Source of the DNA: Luminiphilus sp.
GTDB taxonomy: Bacteria; Pseudomonadota; Gammaproteobacteria; Pseudomonadales; Halieaceae
NCBI GenBank assembly: GCA_022425845.1
Contig: JAKMEU010000167.1
Coordinates: forward strand, 1-5,346
Length of the DNA stretch: 5,346 bases
Direction: 5' to 3'
Shown here: positions 1 through 5,346 of the stretch, piece by piece
Position numbering within the stretch: position 1 is the first letter of the stretch
Layout of the letters: every line of letters begins with the position of its first letter
Position numbers and translations under genes: made by a program
Notes under the pieces: generated by a model
Database searches by the model: none
What the model was told of the DNA's origin: nothing
What the model saw: only the letters and a program-made list of their open reading frames with translations

Positions 1-72
1 GGCCGGCAGGATATGGCGCGCCTCGCCCAATACCCTGAAAAACTCCCTCACGTTCTTTAAGACACCCATCAT
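1..72 (-). CDS. Possible N-terminus of a gene running off the left edge
   Basis: Reading leftward from the ATG at 72-70 (or the adjacent ATG at 69-67) gives 24 open codons that reach the window edge without a stop, beginning MMGVLKNVREFFRVLGEA. The peptide is amphipathic and helical-looking, as the start of a real protein would be. A GGGG stretch lies about five bases upstream, which is only a weak ribosome binding site. It sits 53 bases downstream of the DUF2147-like gene in the same direction, so it could be the next operon member. The product cannot be identified from this fragment, and a chance open stretch is possible. Confidence 0.4.
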   Translation of the reverse strand, partial: MMGVLKNVREFFRVLGEARHILPA

Positions 73-125
73 CTCAGCCCCAATTCTTATTCAGTTTTTA
101 TTCTTCATCAGGTTGCGGCAACAAA

Positions 126-500
126 CTACTCCCCCGGTATGGACTCTACACGCTGCCACTCGACGGTACGACTCATAAAGCCCACCTTGACCTTAAACTT
201 CATGGTATCGGCGCCCTGTAGGGTGATCTCAGCCGCTTTGTATTCCCCCAAGGGGGCAGCAAAGACATCCCCCGACCAGCTGTCACCCTCGGCATTTTTT
301 TTCTGTAAGTTACGCAGCATTTCGAAGCCCACTGCCTCAGGTCGGTTGTCATTGCGCACCACATTACCCACGCCCGCCTCAGACCGAACTTCAATCCACA
401 CCGGCTGTTTCTCATGCTGCCAGTAGCCATCAAGACTCCCTGCATGCAGACCAGAGGAAACCAACAGGCTTCCTAGTATTACCATCAGTTTGTAACGCAC
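126..500 (-). CDS. Small exported protein, DUF2147-like
   Basis: A 124-residue protein that starts with GTG at 500. The start is supported by a GAGGAG ribosome binding site six bases upstream; the nearby ATG at 505-503 is in another frame. Residues 1-20 form a classic Sec signal peptide: basic MRYK, hydrophobic core LMVILGSLLVSSG, then LHA with likely cleavage after Ala20. The mature part of about 104 residues looks beta-rich. It has GYW near 25-27, W35-IEV, a GFEMLRNL stretch (58-65), WSGDVF (75-80), and a closing KVGFMSRTVEWQRV segment (105-118). This order (Gly-x-Trp opening, Trp-x-Gly in the middle, aromatic-Arg-Thr-x-x-Trp-x-Arg-Val end) resembles DUF2147 periplasmic proteins, though it is shorter than typical members. 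That family has no firm function. It lies 14 bases after the acyl-CoA dehydrogenase gene and is probably co-transcribed with it. The family assignment is from recall, not a search. Confidence 0.85.
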   Translation of the reverse strand: MRYKLMVILGSLLVSSGLHAGSLDGYWQHEKQPVWIEVRSEAGVGNVVRNDNRPEAVGFEMLRNLQKKNAEGDSWSGDVFAAPLGEYKAAEITLQGADTMKFKVKVGFMSRTVEWQRVESIPGE

Positions 501-506
501 CTCATG

Positions 507-512
507 CTCCTC
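507..512 (-). promoter_or_regulatory. Ribosome binding site deciding the GTG start of the small exported protein
   Basis: On the minus strand this reads GAGGAG, six bases before the GTG at 500-498. It lies in the 14-base gap after the stop codon of the acyl-CoA dehydrogenase gene. It supports a GTG start, which in turn gives a complete signal peptide. Confidence 0.75.
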
Positions 513-514
513 AT

Positions 515-1729
515 TTAAAGTCCCAACTCGCGCGCGGTCAGCTTACCCAACTGCGACATATGCACTTCGTCGGGCCCGTCAGCGATACGGCAAAATCGAC
601 CCACCGTGAAAACATCGGGTATCAACGTATCCTGACACACACCCATACCCCCGAAGATCTGCATCGCTCTATCGGCCACTTCCTGAGCCATTTTAGGCGC
701 AACAATTTTAATCATGGAAATATACGGTCGAGCTCCGTCCAGACCGTCCCGATCCATCACCTCGGCTGCTTGCAGGGTCAACAGACGACACTGCTCGATG
801 TCACAGCGGCTACGGGCTATTTCGTGCTGAACCGACGTCTTTTTAATCAGGGGCTCACCAAATGCGACCCGCTCCTGGGCACGTGCACACATCAGCTCCA
901 GGCAGCGTTGCGCCATTCCCACAAAGCCCATGGCGTATTGAAAACGACCGGGGCCAAGCCGCCCCTGGGCTATTTCAAATCCGCAGCCCTCACCTTTGAT
1001 CATGTTACTGACGGGAACCCGCACATTGTCAAACAGCAGTTCGGCTTCACCACCTGGCGAATGCAGGCTGCCAAAAGCACGAAGTTCTCGCACCAGCTTC
1101 ACCCCGGGCGTGTCCCGAGGCACCAATATAGTGGAGTGCTGGCGATGGCGATCATTCTCGGGGTTGGATTTGCCCATCACGAGCATGACCTTGCAGCGGG
1201 GTCCAACCGCGCCGGTTGTCCACCATTTGCGCCCGTTGAGCACGTACTCATCGCCATCTCGCCGGATTTCCAACTCCATATTGGTCGCGTCCGATGACGC
1301 CACCTGGGGCTCCGTCATGGCGTAGGCACTTCGTATTTCTCCCGCCAACAGGGGCTCCAGCCATTCCTTCTGCTGTGCCTCGGTTCCGTATTTGGCCAGT
1401 ACTTCCATGTTGCCGCGGTCCGGCGCATTGCAATTAAACACGCCCTGGGCCCACATGACTTTGGACATGGTTTCAAAGAGAGGCGCGATCTCCACATTGC
1501 TCAACCCCGGGCTCCAGGGTTCATATTCATGGGGGAGAAAAAGATTCCACAGCCCTTCCGCTTTGGCCTGCTCGCGCAAGGCGTCGTACCAGGGTGGCAC
1601 CTGCCAGAGATGGTCCGGGTCGTGGCACCAGTCGTGCCAATCCTGCTCCCGCGGGTAGATGTGCGTCGTCATAAATGCCGCCAACTGCTCGTTGAGGGCC
1701 ATCACCTTATCGCTCACTGTAAATCCCAT
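515..1729 (-). CDS. Acyl-CoA dehydrogenase, ACAD10/11-like
   Basis: A 404-residue flavoenzyme (from the ATG at 1729) expected to introduce an alpha,beta double bond into an acyl-CoA, passing electrons from FAD to an electron-transfer flavoprotein in the cytoplasm. All three regions of the fold are visible. There is a helical N-terminal domain (about 1-130). A beta domain follows, with the family signature AMTEPQVASSD (137-147) and NGRKWWTTGA (165-174). The C-terminal helical domain has GRLGPGRF (256-263), RVAFGEPL (287-294) and QIFGGMGV (357-364). The closing segment RIADGPDEVH aligns with the YEGT segment of medium-chain enzymes, so Asp384 falls where the catalytic Glu usually is; this ending is typical of the ACAD10/11-like branch. 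Length is normal for the family. An alternative TTG start at 1735 has GGAG five bases upstream; the ATG has AGG seven bases upstream. The gene starts about 36 bases after GST-like protein A ends, in the same operon. Substrate is unknown. Confidence 0.95.
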   Translation of the reverse strand: MGFTVSDKVMALNEQLAAFMTTHIYPREQDWHDWCHDPDHLWQVPPWYDALREQAKAEGLWNLFLPHEYEPWSPGLSNVEIAPLFETMSKVMWAQGVFNCNAPDRGNMEVLAKYGTEAQQKEWLEPLLAGEIRSAYAMTEPQVASSDATNMELEIRRDGDEYVLNGRKWWTTGAVGPRCKVMLVMGKSNPENDRHRQHSTILVPRDTPGVKLVRELRAFGSLHSPGGEAELLFDNVRVPVSNMIKGEGCGFEIAQGRLGPGRFQYAMGFVGMAQRCLELMCARAQERVAFGEPLIKKTSVQHEIARSRCDIEQCRLLTLQAAEVMDRDGLDGARPYISMIKIVAPKMAQEVADRAMQIFGGMGVCQDTLIPDVFTVGRFCRIADGPDEVHMSQLGKLTARELGL

Positions 1730-1765
1730 AAGCAAACCTGCTCCACTGTCATCGTAATACGCTGT

Positions 1766-2863
1766 TCAATTCGTCCCCACCATCTTGGTATCGCCCCTGA
1801 AAGGGAGCATAGCCTCCTGCCGGGTTAATAAAGGCAAATCTCGCGTGCGCCACAAGGGTTCCCAGCAGGATAGCTCCTGCAGCAGAGCGCGGGTTGCCTG
1901 CTGCCCCGTATCGGAAAGCGCCAAAAACCGGGAGCGCAATTCACCCAGGCACCACACCCTGTACCGAGAATAGCGCGCTCTGCGGTAGTAGATGCCATCA
2001 ACCTCGGCATTGAAACGCTTTCGACCCACGCGAACCGCTTCCGCATTTGCGCAAAGGTAGGGTAAATATGCCCTGCCTATATCATCCAATAAAGGCTTTA
2101 TGTCCTCAGGCAGACGGGATGGCCACGCACCGGTCATCCCCTCGGGCCCCGTATTCCATAGTCGAGCCACCCATTCGAGCACGGCCGGAGCCTGCTGGCG
2201 CAGGCGTTCCAGAGGTACCGGGTCGAGGGCAAAGTGACGGAAAAACGGTCCTGACAAACCAATATCGGCCAGGGAGGGTCTGCTGCCAAACAGAAAAGGG
2301 CGTTGACTGAAAATGTGCTGCAATTGCTGGAATAACCGATGCACACCGGCCTCGACCGCAGGGATATTTTCGTTGGTCAAACCATCGCCCAAGGTATAAC
2401 CACGGCGCTGCCGGACCGTGAAGTACTTGGACTTGAGCCAGACCGGCAGTCTCACTGAAGTCATCAGTTCGCTGGCCAAATGCCAAGAAGCGAACCGGGC
2501 CCCCTCGGGATAGTGCCATCGATAATGCATCGCAGGCCGCCACCACCACTCGTCGGCCCAGTCCTCAAGTAGATGGCAAACGAAGGCCTGGACAGGATCG
2601 TCGGGCAGCAGCGGATGCCCGCCCAATTGGCCTTCGTACCAGTCGATGATTTTGGTCGTGTCGGTCAGCCAGCGTCCATCGGCGAGCTTGATAGCGGGCA
2701 TTTGCATCACACCGACATTTTCCAGCAAGCGATGTTTCATGGCTGGAAATTCCATGGACTCAAACGTGTAGGGAATACCGCGAACGCGCAGGTAATTCTC
2801 GAGCTTTCCCGTAAAGTAGGAAATATTCGAGCCGTAGAGCGTCAATGACGCTGAGCTGCTCAT
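1766..2863 (-). CDS. GST-fold protein A with C-terminal extension
   Basis: A 365-residue cytosolic protein, much longer than a classical glutathione S-transferase (about 200-230). The N-terminal thioredoxin-like domain (about 6-85) has a Ser-x-Phe-Thr-x-Lys stretch (15-20), a cis-proline loop MPAIKL (55-60) and DTTKIIDWYE (68-77), matching the glutathione-site elements of the fold. An all-helical domain follows, with a striking EDWADEW block (100-106), HYRW (113-116) and the N-capping box SLAD (197-200) in FGSRPSLADIGL. Residues from about 255 on form an extension containing DIGRAYLPYL (261-270) and CANAEA. The same blocks occur in GST-fold protein B, so the two are paralogues. The last 27 or so residues are unique to this copy. 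The ATG lies 16 bases after the flavoprotein gene ends; its ribosome binding site is weak (AAGG about 14 bases away), so translation may be coupled. Whether it binds glutathione or has transferase activity cannot be told from sequence. Confidence 0.9.
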   Translation of the reverse strand: MSSSASLTLYGSNISYFTGKLENYLRVRGIPYTFESMEFPAMKHRLLENVGVMQMPAIKLADGRWLTDTTKIIDWYEGQLGGHPLLPDDPVQAFVCHLLEDWADEWWWRPAMHYRWHYPEGARFASWHLASELMTSVRLPVWLKSKYFTVRQRRGYTLGDGLTNENIPAVEAGVHRLFQQLQHIFSQRPFLFGSRPSLADIGLSGPFFRHFALDPVPLERLRQQAPAVLEWVARLWNTGPEGMTGAWPSRLPEDIKPLLDDIGRAYLPYLCANAEAVRVGRKRFNAEVDGIYYRRARYSRYRVWCLGELRSRFLALSDTGQQATRALLQELSCWEPLWRTRDLPLLTRQEAMLPFRGDTKMVGTN

Positions 2864-2879
2864 GGATTGATAGCAGACC

Positions 2880-3827
2880 TTAGACGCCGTACTGATCTTT
2901 CAGGCGACCCAGTTCCGTGTAAAAACCCGACACCGTTTGTTGCAGAATGTCGTGGGCGGAAGTAATGGCATCAATCCGTCCAACAACCTGCCCTGACAGG
3001 GGAATCGCGGCCTCCATATCGCCTCCAAAATACAACTCCCTAACCCCGGCAAAATGCTCCATCGCATTGAACGCGCCAAGCGGCAGCAACTCGGCGGTTC
3101 GCTCCGTCCGGAGTGCCCGCAGGGCAGGACGGGACTGTTGGTTGAGAAAAACCGTGTCGGTCTCCTTGGCATCTATCACCGCCTGCTTCCAGTTTCCATG
3201 GACGGGAGACTCGGCACAACTCAGCATGCGCGTACCCATTTGCAGCCCCTCCGCTCCCATGGCAAAGGCACCCGCCATGGAGACGCCATCGCACATACCA
3301 CCCGCAGCAATAATGGGGACATCGGTTCGGGAACGAACCAGCGGTAGCAGAACCATACTTGAAACGGGATTCGGATTCTTGAAACCGCCGCCCTCACCAC
3401 CTTCAACCACCAAACCGTCGACGCCGCAATCGATGGCCTTCAGGGCAAGGTCAAGGGTGGGCACGACATGAAACACCTTAATGCCGGCAGCCTGCAGCGC
3501 TTCTGTGCAGACTGCAGGGCTCCCTGATGAGGTAGTAACAAACTTGATGCCCTGCTTAATGACAAAGTCGATGATATTGGAGCCCTTCACATAAGAGAGC
3601 GCAATATTCATACCGAAGGGCTTCTCGGTGAGATCTCGCATCTTCAGGACCTCTTCGTGAATAGCATCAAACTCACCCGAGGCTGTTTCGATAATGCCCA
3701 TACCCCCGGCATTACTCACCGCCGAGGCCAACTGCGCGCGGGCAATCCAGCCCATGGGCGCCTGAATAATAGGATAATCGGTACCGAGGATCTGGGTCAC
3801 ACGGTTATTGATTGGCTGAGCTGTCAT
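2880..3827 (-). CDS. Nitronate monooxygenase/FabK-like FMN flavoprotein
   Basis: A 315-residue TIM-barrel flavoprotein of the nitronate monooxygenase (2-nitropropane dioxygenase) and enoyl-ACP reductase FabK superfamily. The FMN-binding landmarks are in order: QAPMGW (22-27), NAGGMGII (39-46), FGMNIAL (71-77), IAAGGM (173-178) and GAEGLQMGTRML (191-202), the last two forming the phosphate site. The usual AGGH segment, whose His is catalytic in nitronate monooxygenases, is here VEGGEGGGF (141-149) followed by KNPNPVSSMVLLPLV, so His is replaced by Phe. True nitronate oxidation is therefore doubtful. An NAD(P)H-dependent reductase or other role on the operon's acyl substrate is an alternative. 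The start is well supported by TAAGGA seven bases upstream. It begins 27 bases after GST-fold protein B ends and is followed after 16 bases by GST-fold protein A. Length is typical for the superfamily. Confidence 0.92.
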   Translation of the reverse strand: MTAQPINNRVTQILGTDYPIIQAPMGWIARAQLASAVSNAGGMGIIETASGEFDAIHEEVLKMRDLTEKPFGMNIALSYVKGSNIIDFVIKQGIKFVTTSSGSPAVCTEALQAAGIKVFHVVPTLDLALKAIDCGVDGLVVEGGEGGGFKNPNPVSSMVLLPLVRSRTDVPIIAAGGMCDGVSMAGAFAMGAEGLQMGTRMLSCAESPVHGNWKQAVIDAKETDTVFLNQQSRPALRALRTERTAELLPLGAFNAMEHFAGVRELYFGGDMEAAIPLSGQVVGRIDAITSAHDILQQTVSGFYTELGRLKDQYGV

Positions 3828-3834
3828 CGCCTTT

Positions 3835-3840
3835 TCCTTA
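3835..3840 (-). promoter_or_regulatory. Ribosome binding site of the flavoprotein gene
   Basis: Reads TAAGGA on the minus strand, seven bases before the ATG at 3827, inside the 27-base gap after GST-fold protein B. It is one of the best-matching translation signals in the operon. Confidence 0.7.
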
Positions 3841-3854
3841 AACAGAGAAATTCA

Positions 3855-4889
3855 TCAAGCGTCCACCAGCATCGCTTCGATACCGGTGTTCTGGAGGATC
3901 CTGTCGACCCGTGCCCGGTCGGGGTCAGACAAGGCCTTGTAGGCTTGGCGGGTCCAGGCCAGACATTTAGCCTGGTACGGGAAGGTGCGTTGCACCCACT
4001 GCGTGCCGTCTATTGTGCAGGTCCAGTCTTTTTCACCCGCCCCAGCTGCCCTGGCGTTAGCCAATTGGGCTGGAACATAAACCCTGCCAATCTCCGAGAG
4101 GACCTCCCCAAGGCTTGAGGCCTGATCCTCCAGCCGCAGCCAGTCACTCCCGCTGGGCTCGACACCGCTTAAATCGGCGATGCGATCAACCCAGGCCACC
4201 GTTCGAGGTGACACTTCATGGGCGATGGCTCGGGGCGTGGGATCAAATCCCACCAACTGCGTTAATTGACCATAGAGCGCAAAATCCCCGGCCCCGGGCC
4301 GTGACCCCAACATATAGTGCTGGTTCGATACATGGAGCTCCATAGCGGCAAGAAAGCGCCGATAGCTGGCATCAATAATGGGAGCCGTTGTGTCGTTTGA
4401 TCCAACCACATAGAGGCGCCCTACCTGCCGGTCGGTGATATAAGCTTTGAACTGCTTGAAGACAGCTTCATCCATGGTGCCATCGAACCCCAGTGGCAAC
4501 AGGGTACCGGCATTGTCAGCATCGGCCTCGGGGTACCATCGATAATGAAACATGTACTTGGTACACCACTCATCGGCGAAGTCTTCAATCAGGTAATCGA
4601 TAAAAGCCAATGCCGGATCTTCGGGAAGGACCGAGCGATCGCTTTGCATAGCCTCCAGTCGCCTTATGATCGGGGTTGAGTCGCACTGCGCCGTAAGTCC
4701 TCCTGCGTCGTCAAACAGAAACGTGGGCAGAAATGCCGGCTTGGGCGGCTCCACCCCAAGCCCCTTACACACATCCTCGACCTGCCCCCAAAGAATGGCA
4801 TACGGAATCCGCCGATAGCGCAGTAAGGCAATCATCTTGTGGGTGTAGGGGGACCCCGTGCCACCCACCAGCTTTAACGGCTCTGTCAT
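3855..4889 (-). CDS. GST-fold protein B with C-terminal extension, first operon gene
   Basis: A 344-residue cytosolic protein. The ATG at 4889 is chosen over an in-frame GTG at 4919 because AAAGGTGG lies just upstream of it, and the protein then starts directly with the beta strand of the fold (MTEPLKLVGG). The N-terminal thioredoxin-like domain has GSPYTHKM (12-19), a cis-proline loop LPTFLF (54-59) and a CDSTPII segment (69-75). The helical domain has IEDFADEW (101-108), HYRWYPE (115-121) and SRPGAGDFALYG (196-207). The extension from about 260 has EIGRVYVPAQLANARA (266-281), then TIDGTQW and ALSDPDRARVDRIL. It shares this architecture and these motifs with GST-fold protein A, two genes downstream, but the sequences are clearly diverged elsewhere. 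It is the promoter-proximal gene of the operon. It belongs to the GST superfamily by fold; catalytic activity and substrate are unknown. Confidence 0.9.
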   Translation of the reverse strand: MTEPLKLVGGTGSPYTHKMIALLRYRRIPYAILWGQVEDVCKGLGVEPPKPAFLPTFLFDDAGGLTAQCDSTPIIRRLEAMQSDRSVLPEDPALAFIDYLIEDFADEWCTKYMFHYRWYPEADADNAGTLLPLGFDGTMDEAVFKQFKAYITDRQVGRLYVVGSNDTTAPIIDASYRRFLAAMELHVSNQHYMLGSRPGAGDFALYGQLTQLVGFDPTPRAIAHEVSPRTVAWVDRIADLSGVEPSGSDWLRLEDQASSLGEVLSEIGRVYVPAQLANARAAGAGEKDWTCTIDGTQWVQRTFPYQAKCLAWTRQAYKALSDPDRARVDRILQNTGIEAMLVDA

Positions 4890-4893
4890 TGAC

Positions 4894-4901
4894 CCACCTT
4901 T
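4894..4901 (-). promoter_or_regulatory. Ribosome binding site deciding the start of GST-fold protein B
   Basis: Reads AAAGGTGG on the minus strand, a few bases before the ATG at 4889. The alternative in-frame GTG at 4919 has a GAGGT only one base upstream, too close to work well, so the shorter protein is preferred. Confidence 0.65.
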
Positions 4902-4939
4902 CTGGAGAATTTTTATCACGACCTCTTGCTACCGACGGT

Positions 4940-4968
4940 AACATATTTATTGGCATAGATAATGTCAA
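4940..4968 (-). promoter_or_regulatory. Sigma70-type promoter of the minus-strand operon
   Basis: On the minus strand a perfect TTGACA (-35, at 4968-4963) is followed after 17 bases by TATGTT (-10, at 4945-4940, four of six consensus bases). Transcription would start near 4933, giving a leader of about 44 bases before GST-fold protein B. The surrounding DNA is locally AT-rich compared with the genes. This is the only strong promoter-like sequence I see for the five or six minus-strand genes. Confidence 0.7.
4942..4966. promoter_or_regulatory. Possible operator: imperfect 25-base dyad inside the promoter
   Basis: The stretch has matching outer arms ACAT and ATGT, a TGGCA centre and 7 of 12 positions pairing about the middle base. 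It spans the spacer and overlaps both promoter hexamers, a position where a repressor would block transcription. The symmetry is modest and could be chance in AT-rich DNA; no regulator gene is present in the window. Confidence 0.25.
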
Positions 4969-4992
4969 TAACTAGCCAGCGAGCGACGCGTT

Positions 4993-5055
4993 ATGCGATA
5001 TTGTGTCTCTAAAAGAATCGGGGCGACGGCCACTGCCCTTATGAGGAGGTCCTGA
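4993..5055 (+). other. Possible 20-codon leader ORF before the divergent gene
   Basis: ATG at 4993 opens a 20-residue frame (MRYCVSKRIGATATALMRRS) that ends with TGA at 5053-5055. Its end overlaps a perfect AGGAGGT (5044-5050). It lies 38 bases ahead of the start of the divergent gene. It has no convincing ribosome binding site of its own, so translation is uncertain and it may be a chance frame. Confidence 0.2.
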
Positions 5056-5081
5056 CCCACCCCTGCGATTGCCTGTTTTAT

Positions 5082-5087
5082 GGAGGA
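5082..5087 (+). promoter_or_regulatory. Ribosome binding site of the divergent membrane-anchored gene
   Basis: GGAGGA with seven bases between the GGAGG core and the ATG at 5094. This near-ideal signal fixes the start of the partial plus-strand gene, which was otherwise identified only as an open frame running off the edge. Confidence 0.8.
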
Positions 5088-5093
5088 ACCCTG

Positions 5094-5346
5094 ATGCATC
5101 CATCACTCAAAGTCTGGTCGTTACCGGCGCTGCTCTACGCCCTGTTTTTTATTTGGTATACCGATCTTGGCGGGCCGCTTACTGAGCCTGAAATCGAGCA
5201 GTTCGTCAGCGACATGCGCAATATGGGCCTCGCCAGTGAACGGGTCGACTATTACGCCCGGTTTCTGCGGGAAGATACGGGTCGGGAATTCATGATGGTG
5301 AATATTTTGGATAAGAATCCCAACCCACCCCAGATACCCGGGGCAC
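5094..5346 (+). CDS. Membrane-anchored hypothetical protein, partial (C-terminus beyond the window)
   Basis: The frame opened by the ATG at 5094 stays open for 84 codons to the right edge, so the gene is truncated by the window. A strong GGAGGA site precedes it. Residues 8-22 (WSLPALLYALFFIWY) form one hydrophobic segment after a short basic-containing start, fitting an uncleaved N-terminal anchor or signal sequence. No clear signal-peptidase site follows. The soluble part begins TEPEIEQFVSDMRNMG (30-45) and continues through YYARFLREDTGREF (53-66) to MMVNILDKNPNPPQIPG (67-83). The FMMVNIL stretch is faintly like the MxNLL strand of small dimeric alpha-beta barrel proteins (DUF1330-like), but the resemblance is too short to name a family. 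It is transcribed away from the operon and shares the 204-base intergenic region with it; no clear plus-strand promoter was recognised there. Confidence 0.85.
   Translation, partial: MHPSLKVWSLPALLYALFFIWYTDLGGPLTEPEIEQFVSDMRNMGLASERVDYYARFLREDTGREFMMVNILDKNPNPPQIPGA

Noticed and set aside
73..125. Possible terminator after the small exported protein gene
   Set aside because: GTTGCGGCAAC is a short palindrome with almost no loop, and no run of T follows on the minus strand, so it is not a credible intrinsic terminator.
560..1297. Long plus-strand open frame (245 codons) opposite the acyl-CoA dehydrogenase gene
   Set aside because: It is antisense to a gene with clear family motifs. Its translation is rich in His, Thr and Arg with no recognisable domain, as expected from the reverse of a codon-biased gene.
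2106..2549. Minus-strand open frame of 147 codons within GST-fold protein A in another frame
   Set aside because: It overlaps a gene whose own frame carries GST motifs and paralogy with protein B, so this frame is incidental.
2947..3471. Plus-strand open frame of 174 codons opposite the flavoprotein gene
   Set aside because: Shadow of a well-supported gene. The translation is low in complexity (Ser/Pro/Thr-rich) and has no motifs.
4890..4919. N-terminal extension of GST-fold protein B from a GTG at 4919
   Set aside because: The extra ten residues precede the first beta strand of the fold and the GTG has poor ribosome binding site spacing, whereas the ATG at 4889 has a good one.
4949..4978. 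Plus-strand promoter for the divergent gene using TTGGCA as -35
   Set aside because: At 17-base spacing the -10 position reads TAGCCA, a poor match, and no better hexamer was found at 16 or 18.
1..5346. CRISPR array, transposon ends, tRNA or rRNA genes
   Set aside because: No regularly spaced repeats, terminal inverted repeats with a transposase, or RNA-gene signatures were seen on either strand.

Overview
The window looks like a chromosomal segment of a Gram-negative bacterium, most likely a marine-type gammaproteobacterium. It has moderate GC, clear Shine-Dalgarno sites, a sigma70-type promoter, a Sec-exported small periplasmic protein, and families common in lipid-degrading oligotrophs (acyl-CoA dehydrogenase, nitronate-monooxygenase-like flavoprotein, GST-fold proteins). 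The organism assignment is inference; no rRNA or tRNA is present to confirm it.

Layout. Nearly everything from the left edge to about 4970 lies on the minus strand as one tightly packed candidate operon. In transcription order it holds: GST-fold protein B (4889 to 3855), nitronate monooxygenase-like flavoprotein (3827 to 2880), GST-fold protein A (2863 to 1766), an ACAD10/11-like acyl-CoA dehydrogenase (1729 to 515), a small exported DUF2147-like protein (500 to 126), and possibly the start of another gene running off the left edge (72 to 1). Gaps are about 14 to 53 bases and no convincing internal terminator was seen. A good sigma70 promoter (perfect TTGACA, 17-base spacer, TATGTT) precedes the operon at 4940-4968. 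A divergent plus-strand gene starts at 5094 behind a strong ribosome binding site and encodes a membrane-anchored protein cut by the right edge.

How the genes may work together. The operon combines an acyl-CoA dehydrogenase, an FMN-type TIM-barrel oxidoreductase and two paralogous, unusually long GST-fold proteins. This suggests a catabolic or detoxification module acting on an acyl-CoA substrate, but the substrate cannot be read from sequence. The main points of interest are the matched GST pair with a shared motif block and C-terminal extension, the flavoprotein lacking the usual catalytic histidine, and the acyl-CoA dehydrogenase with Asp in place of the canonical catalytic Glu. No mobile element, CRISPR array, RNA gene or defence system was seen.
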